Positions 34,400 to 45,023 of a DNA stretch of 64,000 nt are shown in pieces. The DNA is from Gorsachius magnificus. Lineage: Eukaryota > Chordata > Aves > Pelecaniformes > Ardeidae. Position 1 is the first letter of the stretch. Each line of letters opens with the position of its first letter. The stretch spans positions 79,410,275-79,474,274 of the forward strand of contig CM067085.1 in NCBI GenBank assembly GCA_034008185.1, given 5' to 3'. Under the pieces are notes generated by a model, which worked only from the letters and a program-made list of their open reading frames with translations, ran no database searches and was not told the DNA's origin. The translations under genes were made by a program, and so were the position numbers.

Positions 34400-37059
34400 C
34401 ATATAAGGGGGGAGAGGGATGTGTATAAAACCAGCTTAGAAAGTTCTATCACGTTTTATATGCTGCTCCTCGTCTACCCTTTTCTGTTGGTTTTTTTGGT
34501 GTACTTTTCAGCTTTCGCACATTTTAAAATGATACAGTAGTATATCAATTATAATTGAGTGGTAAAAAAATATTATTTCTCTCTTTGCTAGATGTATGGT
34601 GTGCGTGAGTCAAAGCAAAGATTTGTAGGCTGTGGAGAGATAATTTAAAAGCATAATGGCTGTTAGTGCTTGCTTATGTTACCAAGTTTGTTTTCTTTTC
34701 CTTTTTTATATTTGTCATATAATTTTTACTGTGTGTTTTTCTCCTCTGAAAGCATTCCAAAAGACATTATAATCTACCACCTTGTCTTATAAAAGGTCAT
34801 TAGTCACACAAATTGTCATTTAAGTTGAACTTTAAATTCTATGGATTTTCTGTTTCAGCCTGTAAGAAATGAGACTGAAAGTGGAAATCCGAACCACTCT
34901 CTGGCCAAGACCAAAGCAAATTGTGAGGGACACCAGAATTGGGTTTAACTGCCTGCCCAGCTGGAAGGATGCTCCTCAAATAAATGGGGTTGGGAAGAGG
35001 CGTCCATCACAGCCATGCCATCGCTGCAACCCTCCACATCTGACCTTTGAAAGGCTCCAGTGTTTCATCAAGGGCTATTTAAAAAAGTAACATACACACA
35101 AACGTTTTGAAAAATTAAGATTAAGACCTAGAGCGTAAGAGGACAGACTAAGCCTACAAGAGTAGCTCAGGGATCTTCCATTGCACGCTGCCGCCTTGGT
35201 AAGTCAGTTATCATAGGTAATGATATTTGGATTTTAGGGAACCGAATGGTACTCACACAGTTTTCAGCTCTTAGGATCTCTTGTAAGAAGAGGCTTTCCT
35301 ACTCTCCCGAAGTAGCAGCTACCGGCACAGATCTGGAATGCAGAGAAGCCAGGCTATGCTGTTTTCATAGCTATTATTCAAACCACAAAAACTATCCCCC
35401 CCCAACTTCACCAACAGATGTTTGAAGTGACAGGCTGGGGGGGTTGAGCAGCCCTTTCATTGTTCCCCTTCCTCTCCTCTGCCATCACTTCGCTGAGCCA
35501 TGGATGGGGAAGGAGCAGCGTTAGGAGGATGCTGCTTGCGGGTCCCAGGGCTCAGCCCCCGCTCACCGCCCGCACTCCCCAGGGCACTTCTCATAACTGG
35601 GGCCACCTCTCACAGACAGCTTCAGTGCTGCAATATTATTCTCCATCAACAGAGCTCCGCTTCATCCAGACTGATGTTTATTCATACTTTGGTAACTGCA
35701 GTTTTCCACATTTGGAGGCTCGCTGCAGGACAAGGCCATTTTTTTTTGTGGCTGGAGTCCTCTGTTTCACTCAGAGATTTGTTTCACATCGTGTCGCCTG
35801 CGTACCAGTCATTATGAAAAAAACGTTTGGTGGAAAATTAATGTATAAACCGTAAATAGAATTATGTAGTCCCTGTTTTTATCAGTGCAGACCAACACGG
35901 CTCTTAATTGCAAAACTGACCTGGTCCCAAAGAAAAGGCCAGCTGTGTCTAATCATCCAGGGGATGGACCAGAACACGCCAAATAAAGGAAATGGAAAGT
36001 AACGCCAAAATGTTTTAAGATGTAAAATGACACAACGTTCAATGAACACTTGCCAACATCATCTCTAATTACTGCAGTGATTAAGTAGTAAAGAATTTGG
36101 TCCCAAGGGGATGGCAGTTCTGAGGGAAATACAGTGCCATGTGTTACAGAATTTTTTCTCGCAAATCATTATGGAAATCCTGCTTTCTGTGGTTCTCCTA
36201 ACAAACTCTTTCTTTGCAAAAACCATGCTTCATTTGTGAAGTGCAGAGGGAGTGTAGCTTGCCTGCTTCTGAAGATTTACGTCTTTATTGCCATATATTC
36301 AACTTGCCTTTTTTAAAAAAAAACCTTTTATGTCTCTAAAGAAAGACGGATAGAAAGCATTCTATATTTGCATACTGTAAGGGTTCCTCTCATCCTCACT
36401 GAAGAACAAACAGAGAATAGGGGAGGGCTAGATAAAAGCGTCGAGACCTTAACGCAGCATGGCAATGACCTAACAAACAGCCAGAGAAACTGCAATTAAT
36501 GCAAGACCAGTTTAAAACCATAGTCCTGGGGGACACCGTAGAAGACCTTGTTTAGAAGCACTTCTATTCCTTCTTTTCAGAATTCTCTTAACCACAAGAT
36601 CAAAATTTTTCCAGCTTTAAATAAAAAAAAAAAAAACCAAACCAAAGCACAACAAAAAAAACCCCAAACCCTGAGGTTGAATGACAAAAGCGTTCGAATG
36701 GATTTTAATTTACGGGCTATGTTTAAACTTTTTGTAACTCTGGATCAAAACATCTATTGTACAAGCAAAATGCATATTTCACCATAGCACGCTCATGTTT
36801 ATTGTGTTTTATTCTCGCAGCAGGCGTCCCTAGGTATATGCTGTCTTGTCGTCTTTCCATTCAGCAAAGGAAGAGGACAAATCCTCACCCTCTCGCAGAG
36901 CTCGTATAGGAGACAAAGAACAGCCAGGGAATAACCGTGGACCTCCTTCTCTGTTTCGTCCTGATTTTTCTCCATCAGATCCGTGTCTCTGTCTTCCTCC
37001 TATCCCTTGCTATACAGAGCTTCCAAACACACTACGGCATGTTCCACAAAGAAATATTT

Positions 37060-37142
37060 AGCTCTCACAAAGCACTTTTATCAGGACATCAAAGCGATGC
37101 AATTATCCCCATTTCGCTGGTACGAAAAACCCGGACTCAAAC
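37060..37142 (-). mobile_element. Possible ancient MIR/L2/L3-type relic
   Basis: The + strand reads 'tctcacaaagcacttttatc', then 'aattatccccatttcgctgg', then 'cgaaaaacccggactcaa'. That is the order of the antisense 3' region shared by old amniote MIR and L2/L3 elements ('ATTATCCCCATTTTACAGAT', then 'GAGGAAACTGAGGC'). The identity is modest and the match is by eye. Confidence 0.33.
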
Positions 37143-40100
37143 ATCATCTGTATGGAATATACACAGCAGGGAAATAGCGCTGTAAGTTCCCAGGCTATGA
37201 ATGCCATGCGTATACATCCGAAACGAGGTAGTAAAGAACAGGGCATCTCTGGCTGCTGTGCACAAAGAGGTCAAGAGAGAGGAGAAGGAAGAAGAGGCAC
37301 CAGTCCCTACCACTCCAGGTTATATGCTTTCTGTTGTCCTAAGAAAGATACGGGATCAGCCATAAACAATTCAAAACGAGACCAACTGATTTCAGAGGTA
37401 GCTTTTGGAGAAAAATAAAACATGTGATTAAATGTGACTGAGAAACGGCAACATCGGCGATTACCAGCTGTTGGCTGCGCCCCGATAGCCTGCCGATGCC
37501 ACGCTGCAAAATGTATTAGCCAAATGAAAACCAAAACTCCGGGGTTTAGCCTGACAATGGTAGGAAATTAAAATGCCTCCTCTTGCTTCTTAGTAGATAG
37601 GAGGTTTAGCTGGAAAGGCAACAGATGCTCTGAATTTCGGTGTTTAAAATGAGACATTGAGACTCTTCCTTCTTAGCCAAGTTGTTACAAGCACGGGAGA
37701 AGATGCTCTTTTTTTCCCTCAGCATTGAGTAAGATGTTAAACTTAGTTTTCTAAGCTCATTTCATGAATCATTCATGATCAAGTACAAATCCGCATGAAC
37801 TCACAAGCTTCCTGGTCAAGAGCACTGAACCAGCAAGAAGAATATTCAGGGAGATTTAACAGGAATGCCAAAACAGTTAAAAATATGACTGAAGGGATCA
37901 TAAACAGAAAATGCCTTCATTGGAGCAGAACACTTATGGGTTGATTCCGTCCCGTTTGTACTATCAGCAATGTTGATAATAAGAGAGTTGAGATTTTTGC
38001 AAAGAACTTCAGGTTCTCCAATTCTCTCTAACTTTTTCACATGTCTGTAGTGGTTATTTCTATGAAGGGCATCATCCTGCTGCACTTGTGACTCACTGAA
38101 AACCTTATTTTTTGAGTCTTAGCAGTATGATGTTCTAAGCAAGTCATGCTGAGGAAAACACTCATTTAGGATAAGCTAGATGAAATTGTGCTTACAGGGA
38201 CCAAAGACCTTCTAATAAATGTTGTCTCGACAAAAATCTGAGGAGACAACCAGATTTAGAGGGAAATAGATCAGCTGACCGGCAAATGTGTTGAACTAAG
38301 ACCAAATGTTTGGAAGGCACTGAAAGCAAAAGTCTCCATGCGGTTTTTACCGTCCCCTTTTATGTCCTCACTCAATTAGAAGGTGCACGCGTTTCTCCGG
38401 CATCTGCTCCCCTTCCTCATTATCTTGCTGGGGGAGGGAACAGGCAGGAGAAGAGAGGGGTCTGGGGAGGACACGCTAAGGGAAAAGGAAGATTAAAAGG
38501 CCTTAATGGTTGTAAAGAGAATGAAGACGTACCCTGCTTGTGTAATGGCCAGGTGAGAGCTAGGTTGTGACGCTCCTACCTTCGCCAGCACGGCCACCAC
38601 CAAGAGGACGGTCAGCTGGGAGCCCGCAGCGCCCCGTGGCAAGCAGGGCTGCATCTCCAGGAAGGGATGATCCTTGCACCAAATCCTCCAGCACTGCCTC
38701 CGTAACTCCCAACCACGCGGGTCTACCTCATTTTCCCTTTAATGACTACTGCAGTTGGATATAAACTTATGGGAAATGTAGCGGTGACTCTCAGGTGGCG
38801 ATTTGGAAACGAACATCCACCTTCACAGGCTCCAAATTCCTCGGGGCTGGAATCCTCTAACAGCCAAGCTCTTCCACATCAATCTAACCTCTTGGCTACC
38901 TCCAAACTACGTAGCACTACGGCGAGCTCCCAGAGGCACCAGTCAGCTGGGGACCCTCTGCAATTAATTACCTGCCAGAAATGGGACACGAGAGACCAGG
39001 AGCGGGAACCTTCACAACAGCAGGCTGCCCTCTCTGTCCCCTAGCCCAAAGGGGACCGTGAAGAGCCATTCTGCCACTGTTTCCAGATCCTGTAAAGCCT
39101 CCATGATGCTATCAAAACACACGAACCTTTGTAATCAGAGCCCTCATCTATGGCATTCGTACACACTGAGTACATCCAAAATGTGACGAGAAATTAATTT
39201 GTCTCTTCTACAGCTTGCCAGCTCGTATTTTAGTTTCAAGCTTAAGTGTAGTGGAAAGAAATGAGTTAAGAACGCTGATAGGCTAAGCTTGATTATTTTT
39301 TTGTTTTAAGAAGATAACTATGCTCTAAAAAAAGTCTTAAAATTAGTCATTTATGTTAAACATCAGCTGCCTTTGTTTTCTATTAAAACAGCTCTGGCTT
39401 TCTTTTTAACTAACTGTGTTAAAAGAAATTCAGGGGATTTTCATATTTCAGGCTTGTGCAGTTGTAAAAACAAACAAACAAAAAAATCATACGTTTCCTA
39501 AACTGTTCTAAATTGCATTTGTACAGAAATGTAAGCAAACTTTCACCTTTTTGAAAGAATAAAATCTATGCATTGCTTTGAAAAGGGCACTAAACGGCTC
39601 CTGCAGTTAGGACAGGATGGCAAACTGGTTTTACTGCAATGCCTGAGAGGCTGCTGCTGGCCTTTGCTAGGATGTCAGGCATCGGCCTTTGTGGCATTGC
39701 AATTTCCCGGCTGGAAAAAAAGCCGGTATTTGTGGACCAGATTGCACAGAATGAAATCTGCAGTCTCTGATGCCTGCTAGTGGGACATTTGTTACATGCT
39801 CTGTTGCGAGTGTAGTAATACATATTTCAGTGTGGCACTTCTTCTTCAAAAGATTAAAAACCTCTTAGTCCTGGGAGACTTGTGTCAGCATCTGATTTCA
39901 TGTGCAAGGTAATCTTTAAATATTAATATGGAGCAAGGTCATGCTCTCTTTAACCCCCAAAATGGAGTTAGTAAATCATGATCTGGCAGTAAAAATATAC
40001 AGGGCACATCAGTATTTGTTTAGGGCAAAATCTAAATTTAAATTAAACTAAATTGGCTAGTGGTATTTTTATAATCACATAGACGTAATATATTATCTGT

Positions 40101-41609
40101 GGGCAGGAGGAGAAGCATGGATATCTTATGAAGCTGTAGTTGAAAAATATTTATTAGGAGGATATTAATAAAATCTCCCCCACTGACAGCAGAGAACGTG
40201 GTGTCTGAAAAACCAGTTAGATAAATCTAAAGCGGGAATTCAGGGGCTCCTGGGGCAAATCTGCTGCTGTCAGATCTCTGTTGACTGCAGCAGAATGAGT
40301 CCGTTTACACCAGATGAGCAGGAGCCTTTTGGGCTCTCATCTAAGCCGAGCCACTGATTTATGGCATGACACTGGTAGTCTCTTTGACCTCTTTAGATGC
40401 CATTCATCCTACTAAGGAACAAGGGAACGGGGAGCACCGGACCTCGCTGGAAACTAGATGATCAACCCGAACAGACTTTCCCTAGGCAAAATAAAACATT
40501 TCATAGTTAAATTTCTTGAGAGGGGCTGATGGGATAGCCTCGTAATTCCAGATACATTACCATTACACGTTAGCCAGAGCTCAGCTCCCAGTGCAGCTGA
40601 GGTTCATGCCACACATAACTAACCACATTTGTTTTGCTGCCAGGGGACCTCCCTTGCTGCGGAGATGGGGAATAGTTTTATCCTACAAAAGAGAGCCGAT
40701 TGAACCCTGCGAGGAGCCAGCATTGCGAGACCGTGACCTTTCATAGGAAATACTTAGAGGGCAACTGAGAGCTAGCAGAGTCTGGGGAGGGGAAGAGTCT
40801 TCATCTGAGCACTGGGAAATAAAGGGAGACAAATCATTTAAATTTAAAAATACAGCAAATGTGCTTGTTAAATAGGCAGCAAATGCGTGATTCTCATTTA
40901 GAGCAGAGAACAGAGTATTGGCATTAGTGATGTGAACCACTGAACGGGCAAGATTTTCCTTGCAGAAGCATCTGAGGCAAAAGGTGGTCGTAAATAACCG
41001 GCTAAAGTAGCGCCACTTTGCTCTTTGCTTGGCTTCCTAAAGTTGCCAATTATTTCACATTATGTGTATAAATTTTGTCCTGTGGACCGTTGTGTCCGTT
41101 GGGAGCTGTGCTCAGGCTTTTAAATGCATTTCATCTGGCCCTTTTACTTTGGTCTGAGCCCAAAAGTGGTTTATGGGCCTCATCGGCAAGAGGTAATGGG
41201 TGTCCCTGGATCGGGTCACGCAGGCTGCGTTACCCCAGGCGCAAGGCAGTCGCTTAGGAGTGTGCAAGACAGACTTGGAGTCTCCGAGACACAGCAGCTG
41301 AGCTTCAGCCTCTAACCCCACAGAGCAATTAAAACAACGTTTAAATCAGCCTGTGCCACCATTTGGGGCAGGTTCCTTCACGAAGCCACCACGTGCACTT
41401 CTGCAGGAAAGATCCTCCTAGACCTCGCAGGGCTTTAAACTGCTTGGGGGCTGTGGTTTCCAGTCGGGCATCCACGGATGCTCAGGGGTCTGTGGATTCC
41501 TTCCGAAGGCTCTGTGGAGGTAACGAGGAAAAGCTGATCTTCAGTTGGCTTATGTTTGTCATGCAGGTGTCCGCACCTCCACCGAAAGCTTTCTTCGAAA
41601 TCCACAGAT

Positions 41610-41624
41610 AAAAAAAAAAAAAAA
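41610..41624 (+). repeat. A15 mononucleotide run
   Basis: Fifteen A residues. Nothing retroposed is seen upstream. Confidence 0.93.
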
Positions 41625-42983
41625 TTTAAGACTTTGCTCTCGTATATAACAATTTGATACTAATACTTTGCAGTTCCTTATTCACAGATGGATTTTTTTC
41701 AGCAGGTTCAGAAATTGCTTTCAAAGCACGTTTCCAATTCTCACTAAGCAGCCCTCACCTGCTAAAAACTCACCGGAGTTACTTTGTAATGTTTAAAAAT
41801 GTATGGAAACCCAATCCTGTCTGGCATTGCCTCGTAGAAATCAGCCCCTGAACAACAAAAAACCTTCCTCTGAGGAGGATGCGGGAGCAAGAAAACAAGC
41901 CAGCGTGCAATGAGGACACCGAGAAAGAAGCATCAGATTATCTGACAAAATACAAGACTGGGGAAAGAGAAGGAGGGAAGGGAAAGGGAGAATAGAAAGA
42001 GAAGCAAATCTAGAAATCAGCCTGTGCGAGCTGAATCTCACTGCACCATCTCCTTTGGCCTGGAAGACAGCAGGGGCAGGGGCTCCAAGCCTTGGTGGCA
42101 GGGATGCGGTGGCTGCAGCTGCACGGCTCCTGGGGCAGGGACCGGTCCCTCCCGTAAAGCACCAGCCACGTTACTGTCGTCCCGTTAATTATTAGCAACC
42201 ACAAAGCCAACAGGTAAACAAAACCAAAAAATGTGGCTGCATTTAAAGCGAGCAAGCGCCCTGCTCCGAAAAGGGTCCTAAATGCCTCGGGAATCCAAAA
42301 CGTTATCTTTTAGCACAAATCCGAAGCGTACGGGGGAGCTGTACTAAGGAACTTGTCAGCCTGTGTCAACTGCGCGTTTAGCGGCATCTGGGGATGGAGA
42401 CTACACTGCAGCCCCTTGGAAGGATGGAGCAGTCAAAGATGAAGCAAGCCTGGCAAAACGGGGTTTTTCAAGTAGGACAGCAGAACAGCAGTTTTGGGGT
42501 GCGTGTTTTAGCCAAACGAGGTGCTCTGCAGCTGGCAAATAATCCAATTGAAAAGCCCTTTCTGAAGAGTGAACAGGGTGTCAGCGGCACAAGGAGCCAC
42601 AGCTCCTGAGGGCATCTTCCTGAGGGCTGCTGCAATACCCTGGTGGTTTTAGACCCTGAAAAAATGGGCTCAAGGAGGGAGATGGCCAGGGTGGGAGACG
42701 AAATGCAGACAGCCAGGCTGGGGCTGGGATCGTCTGAAGGAGCCCTCAGAAGCAAAACCCGTTTCAGGAGAAGGGTTCTGGCTTGTCAAGAGCAGCATCG
42801 GTGACAAAGAAACAGCAATTAGCCTTATTTTAAATATTCCTCTAAAATATGCTATAAATTGTTTTGCCCTTGGGAGAGCCAGAACAAAAGACGAGCATAA
42901 AACTGCAGGCGAAATGCAAAAGTCTCCATCTCACTGTGCAGGCAGATGGTTTTTAAACCCTACGTCTTCTCTGGGCTATAAGG

Positions 42984-43004
42984 AAAAAAAAAAAAAAAAA
43001 AAAA
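42984..43004 (+). repeat. A21 mononucleotide run
   Basis: Twenty-one A residues at the left edge of the AT-rich block 43010-43260. Confidence 0.95.
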
Positions 43005-43009
43005 GCCGC

Positions 43010-43260
43010 CCAAAATTTATAATATTTACCTTGGGTTAATAAATTATGATCCTGACCTCAACGAAAGTCGGTACCTCCTGATGATTGCACGCAGGCACCT
43101 TTTCATTTGTCCTCACTTGCTGTATAATGAGTCACCCGTTTCCACTGGCAACTTCACTTTAATTTTGAACGTCTGAATTGAACAATCATTTCTACTCCAA
43201 AGGCATAAGACAAAATTACTATAAACTAGAGCTGTAAAATGCAGACTTAGGTTGCTATTT
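43010..43260. other. AT-rich block resembling conserved noncoding DNA
   Basis: It contains 'gggttaataaattatgatcc', an AP-1/Maf-like 'aatgagtcac' near 43125-43135 and 'tgaacaatcatttctac' (a SOX-like core, acaat). There is no simple sequence. Regulatory function is a guess from texture. Confidence 0.22.
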
Positions 43261-44074
43261 CCAGTGAATAAGCAAGCTTGGGCGGGGGGGCAGAAGGGAT
43301 CAAGGATTAAGCACGGAAAATAGCCATTTAAAATCCTCTTTTAAATACATCTGAGCGACAAGGAGCAGAGAGAGGAAAGCCCTGAACTGTGCTGTTAAAT
43401 ACAATAAGGCTGCAAGTGTGGGAGGGAAGAAAAAACAACAATCTGGCCTGACTAGCAAACTTGTTTTAATGGAACATTATTAGTCTTTCTCCCCGAAATA
43501 ACCAAGAGCAACGCTAGAAAATACATGCCAAGGGCAACAAGTATCGATTCAGGCGCTCGCCAGCCAAGCCCCAAGGGCAGGTCTGGATGAAAGTCACCAC
43601 AGACTCGCTGGTTCGTTAGAGGTGGGCTGGGCCAGGGCTAGGGGGAGAAAATTCAGGGTGTTTTTCTCATAATCATGCAATGTTTTATATAATACCACAG
43701 GTGTGCACTGTGCTCTCCTGAAAGAAATCAAAGCACAGCTTCCCCCCCAGCAAGATCAAGAATCAGCGAGAACCACATTTTTGCTCTTTGGCTTCTTTTT
43801 TCGAACATCCCCCACTGCCTATCATAAAAAAGTCCTTTGGGCTTACAAGCCTTGTGATGCTGGAAAGATTTTTCACCCACACAACCCACCATGCCCATCT
43901 CTTTTTAAAAAAGTAAGTTACTTTCCCAGTTTAAGTTTGTTTGGCTTAACTTTTTTCTACTACTAATCCCACTCTGGGAAGCAACGGTGAGAGCAGCACA
44001 TCTCTCGCTTAAGCACAGTAATTTTTGACCAGTGGAAGATCAGGAAGAGCAAATTATCATCCAAACTATCACGA

Positions 44075-44174
44075 TCAGTTGGACTTGATGATTAACGGTT
44101 GGACTTGATGATAACGGTTGGACTTGATGATCTCAAAGGTCTCTTCCAACCTAGACGATTCTATGATTCTATAA
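44075..44174 (+). mobile_element. CR1 LINE 3' tail with triplicated segment (copy 11)
   Basis: Only the last 100 bases are present: 'gatctcaaaggtctcttcca', then 'acctagacgattctatgatt', with two octamers. Upstream of this the string gttggacttgatgat occurs three times, at 44078-44092, 44098-44112 and 44117-44131 (spacings 20 and 19). In CR1 this string occurs once, so the first part is an internal tandem triplication. The tail differs from the two main groups in the window and is a further CR1 subfamily. Confidence 0.9.
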
Positions 44175-44812
44175 TCTGGCCATCTTTGTGAACGCTAATA
44201 AACCCCGTATAAGCCATCCTAGAGTATTTCTCCTAAAAGCCACATTATGTACCAGCATGCCACTGATCTGATACCATACTACCTTGTATTGTCAATAAAA
44301 AATAGTTAATTGTGACCAAGTTAGGTACCATGCTGTACTCATGGGAAAATGAGTACAAACCCACTATTTTAAAACTAGAAAAGCAGCTGTCGTTTTCAGA
44401 CGAGACATCCAGTGTTTAGCAGTTCAAGAAATACTTGTTTGTATTATCTGTTAATACTGTGCTTAAATTCTACATTATTCGAAAAGGTATATCTCATTCA
44501 CAAGGAGCAGAGTTGGCCTGCCCAGGCTTCAGCAAATGCATGTCATCGCAAGTAGATTTTCCCTTCTACTTCACAAGTCCAGCTTACAGTTCAGCTTCTA
44601 TAAGCACATTTTAAATGGAGACCAGCAGACATAAACTCATTGAGACAGCTCGTACACCAAAAAGCAGGTGATTTTCTAAAACAAAAATACATACAAACAG
44701 AACTTAAAGAAAAAAATCTGCCCCCACACAGAAGCCACAACCCAGCATCTGACAATGATGAAGCTCAATACATTAAAGGTTCATTTCATACCCTCAGACC
44801 GGCTCCTACTAA

Positions 44813-44838
44813 ATTCAGTTGGTTTTCACCAACTGAAT
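44813..44838. repeat. Perfect 11-bp hairpin at a CR1 5' junction
   Basis: attcagttggt at 44813-44823 and accaactgaat at 44828-44838 are exact reverse complements around a four-base loop (tttc). The right arm ends where CR1 similarity of the next copy begins. It may be a snap-back product of the insertion or a chance palindrome. Confidence 0.85.
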
Positions 44839-45023
44839 GGTGGTAAAACACTGGAACGGGTTGCCCAGAGAGGTAGTGGAGGCCCCATCCCTGGAAACAT
44901 TCAAGGCCAGGTTGGACGGGGCTGTGAGCAACCTGATGTGGTTCAAGGTGTCCCTGCTCCTGCAGGGGGGTTGGGCTGGGTGACCTCCAGGGGTCCCTTC
45001 CGACCCAAAACATTCTATGATTC
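44836..45023 (+). mobile_element. CR1 LINE 3' end (copy 12)
   Basis: It begins at 'aatggtggtaaaacactgga' and follows the first subfamily through 'ttgcccagagaggtagtgga' and 'ctgctcctgcaggggggttg' to 'acccaaaacattctatgatt'. The 188 bases cover the ORF2 end from the KHW-LPREVVE codons. It lies 660 bases from the preceding CR1 tail, in the same orientation. Confidence 0.95.

Larger units (their letters stand above)
32050..44074. other. 12 kb noncoding stretch free of recognisable CR1
   Basis: No gene and no young interspersed repeat is recognised. It contains a TA-rich microsatellite (34240-34281), a 30-bp tandem duplication (34347-34399), a possible old SINE relic (37060-37142), A runs at 36622-36635, 41610-41624 and 42984-43004, and an AT-rich block at 43010-43260. 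35875-35895 carries 'gcagaccaacacggct', a string I associate with old amniote repeats. Open frames up to 175 codons (32410-32937, minus) match nothing I know. Confidence 0.6.
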
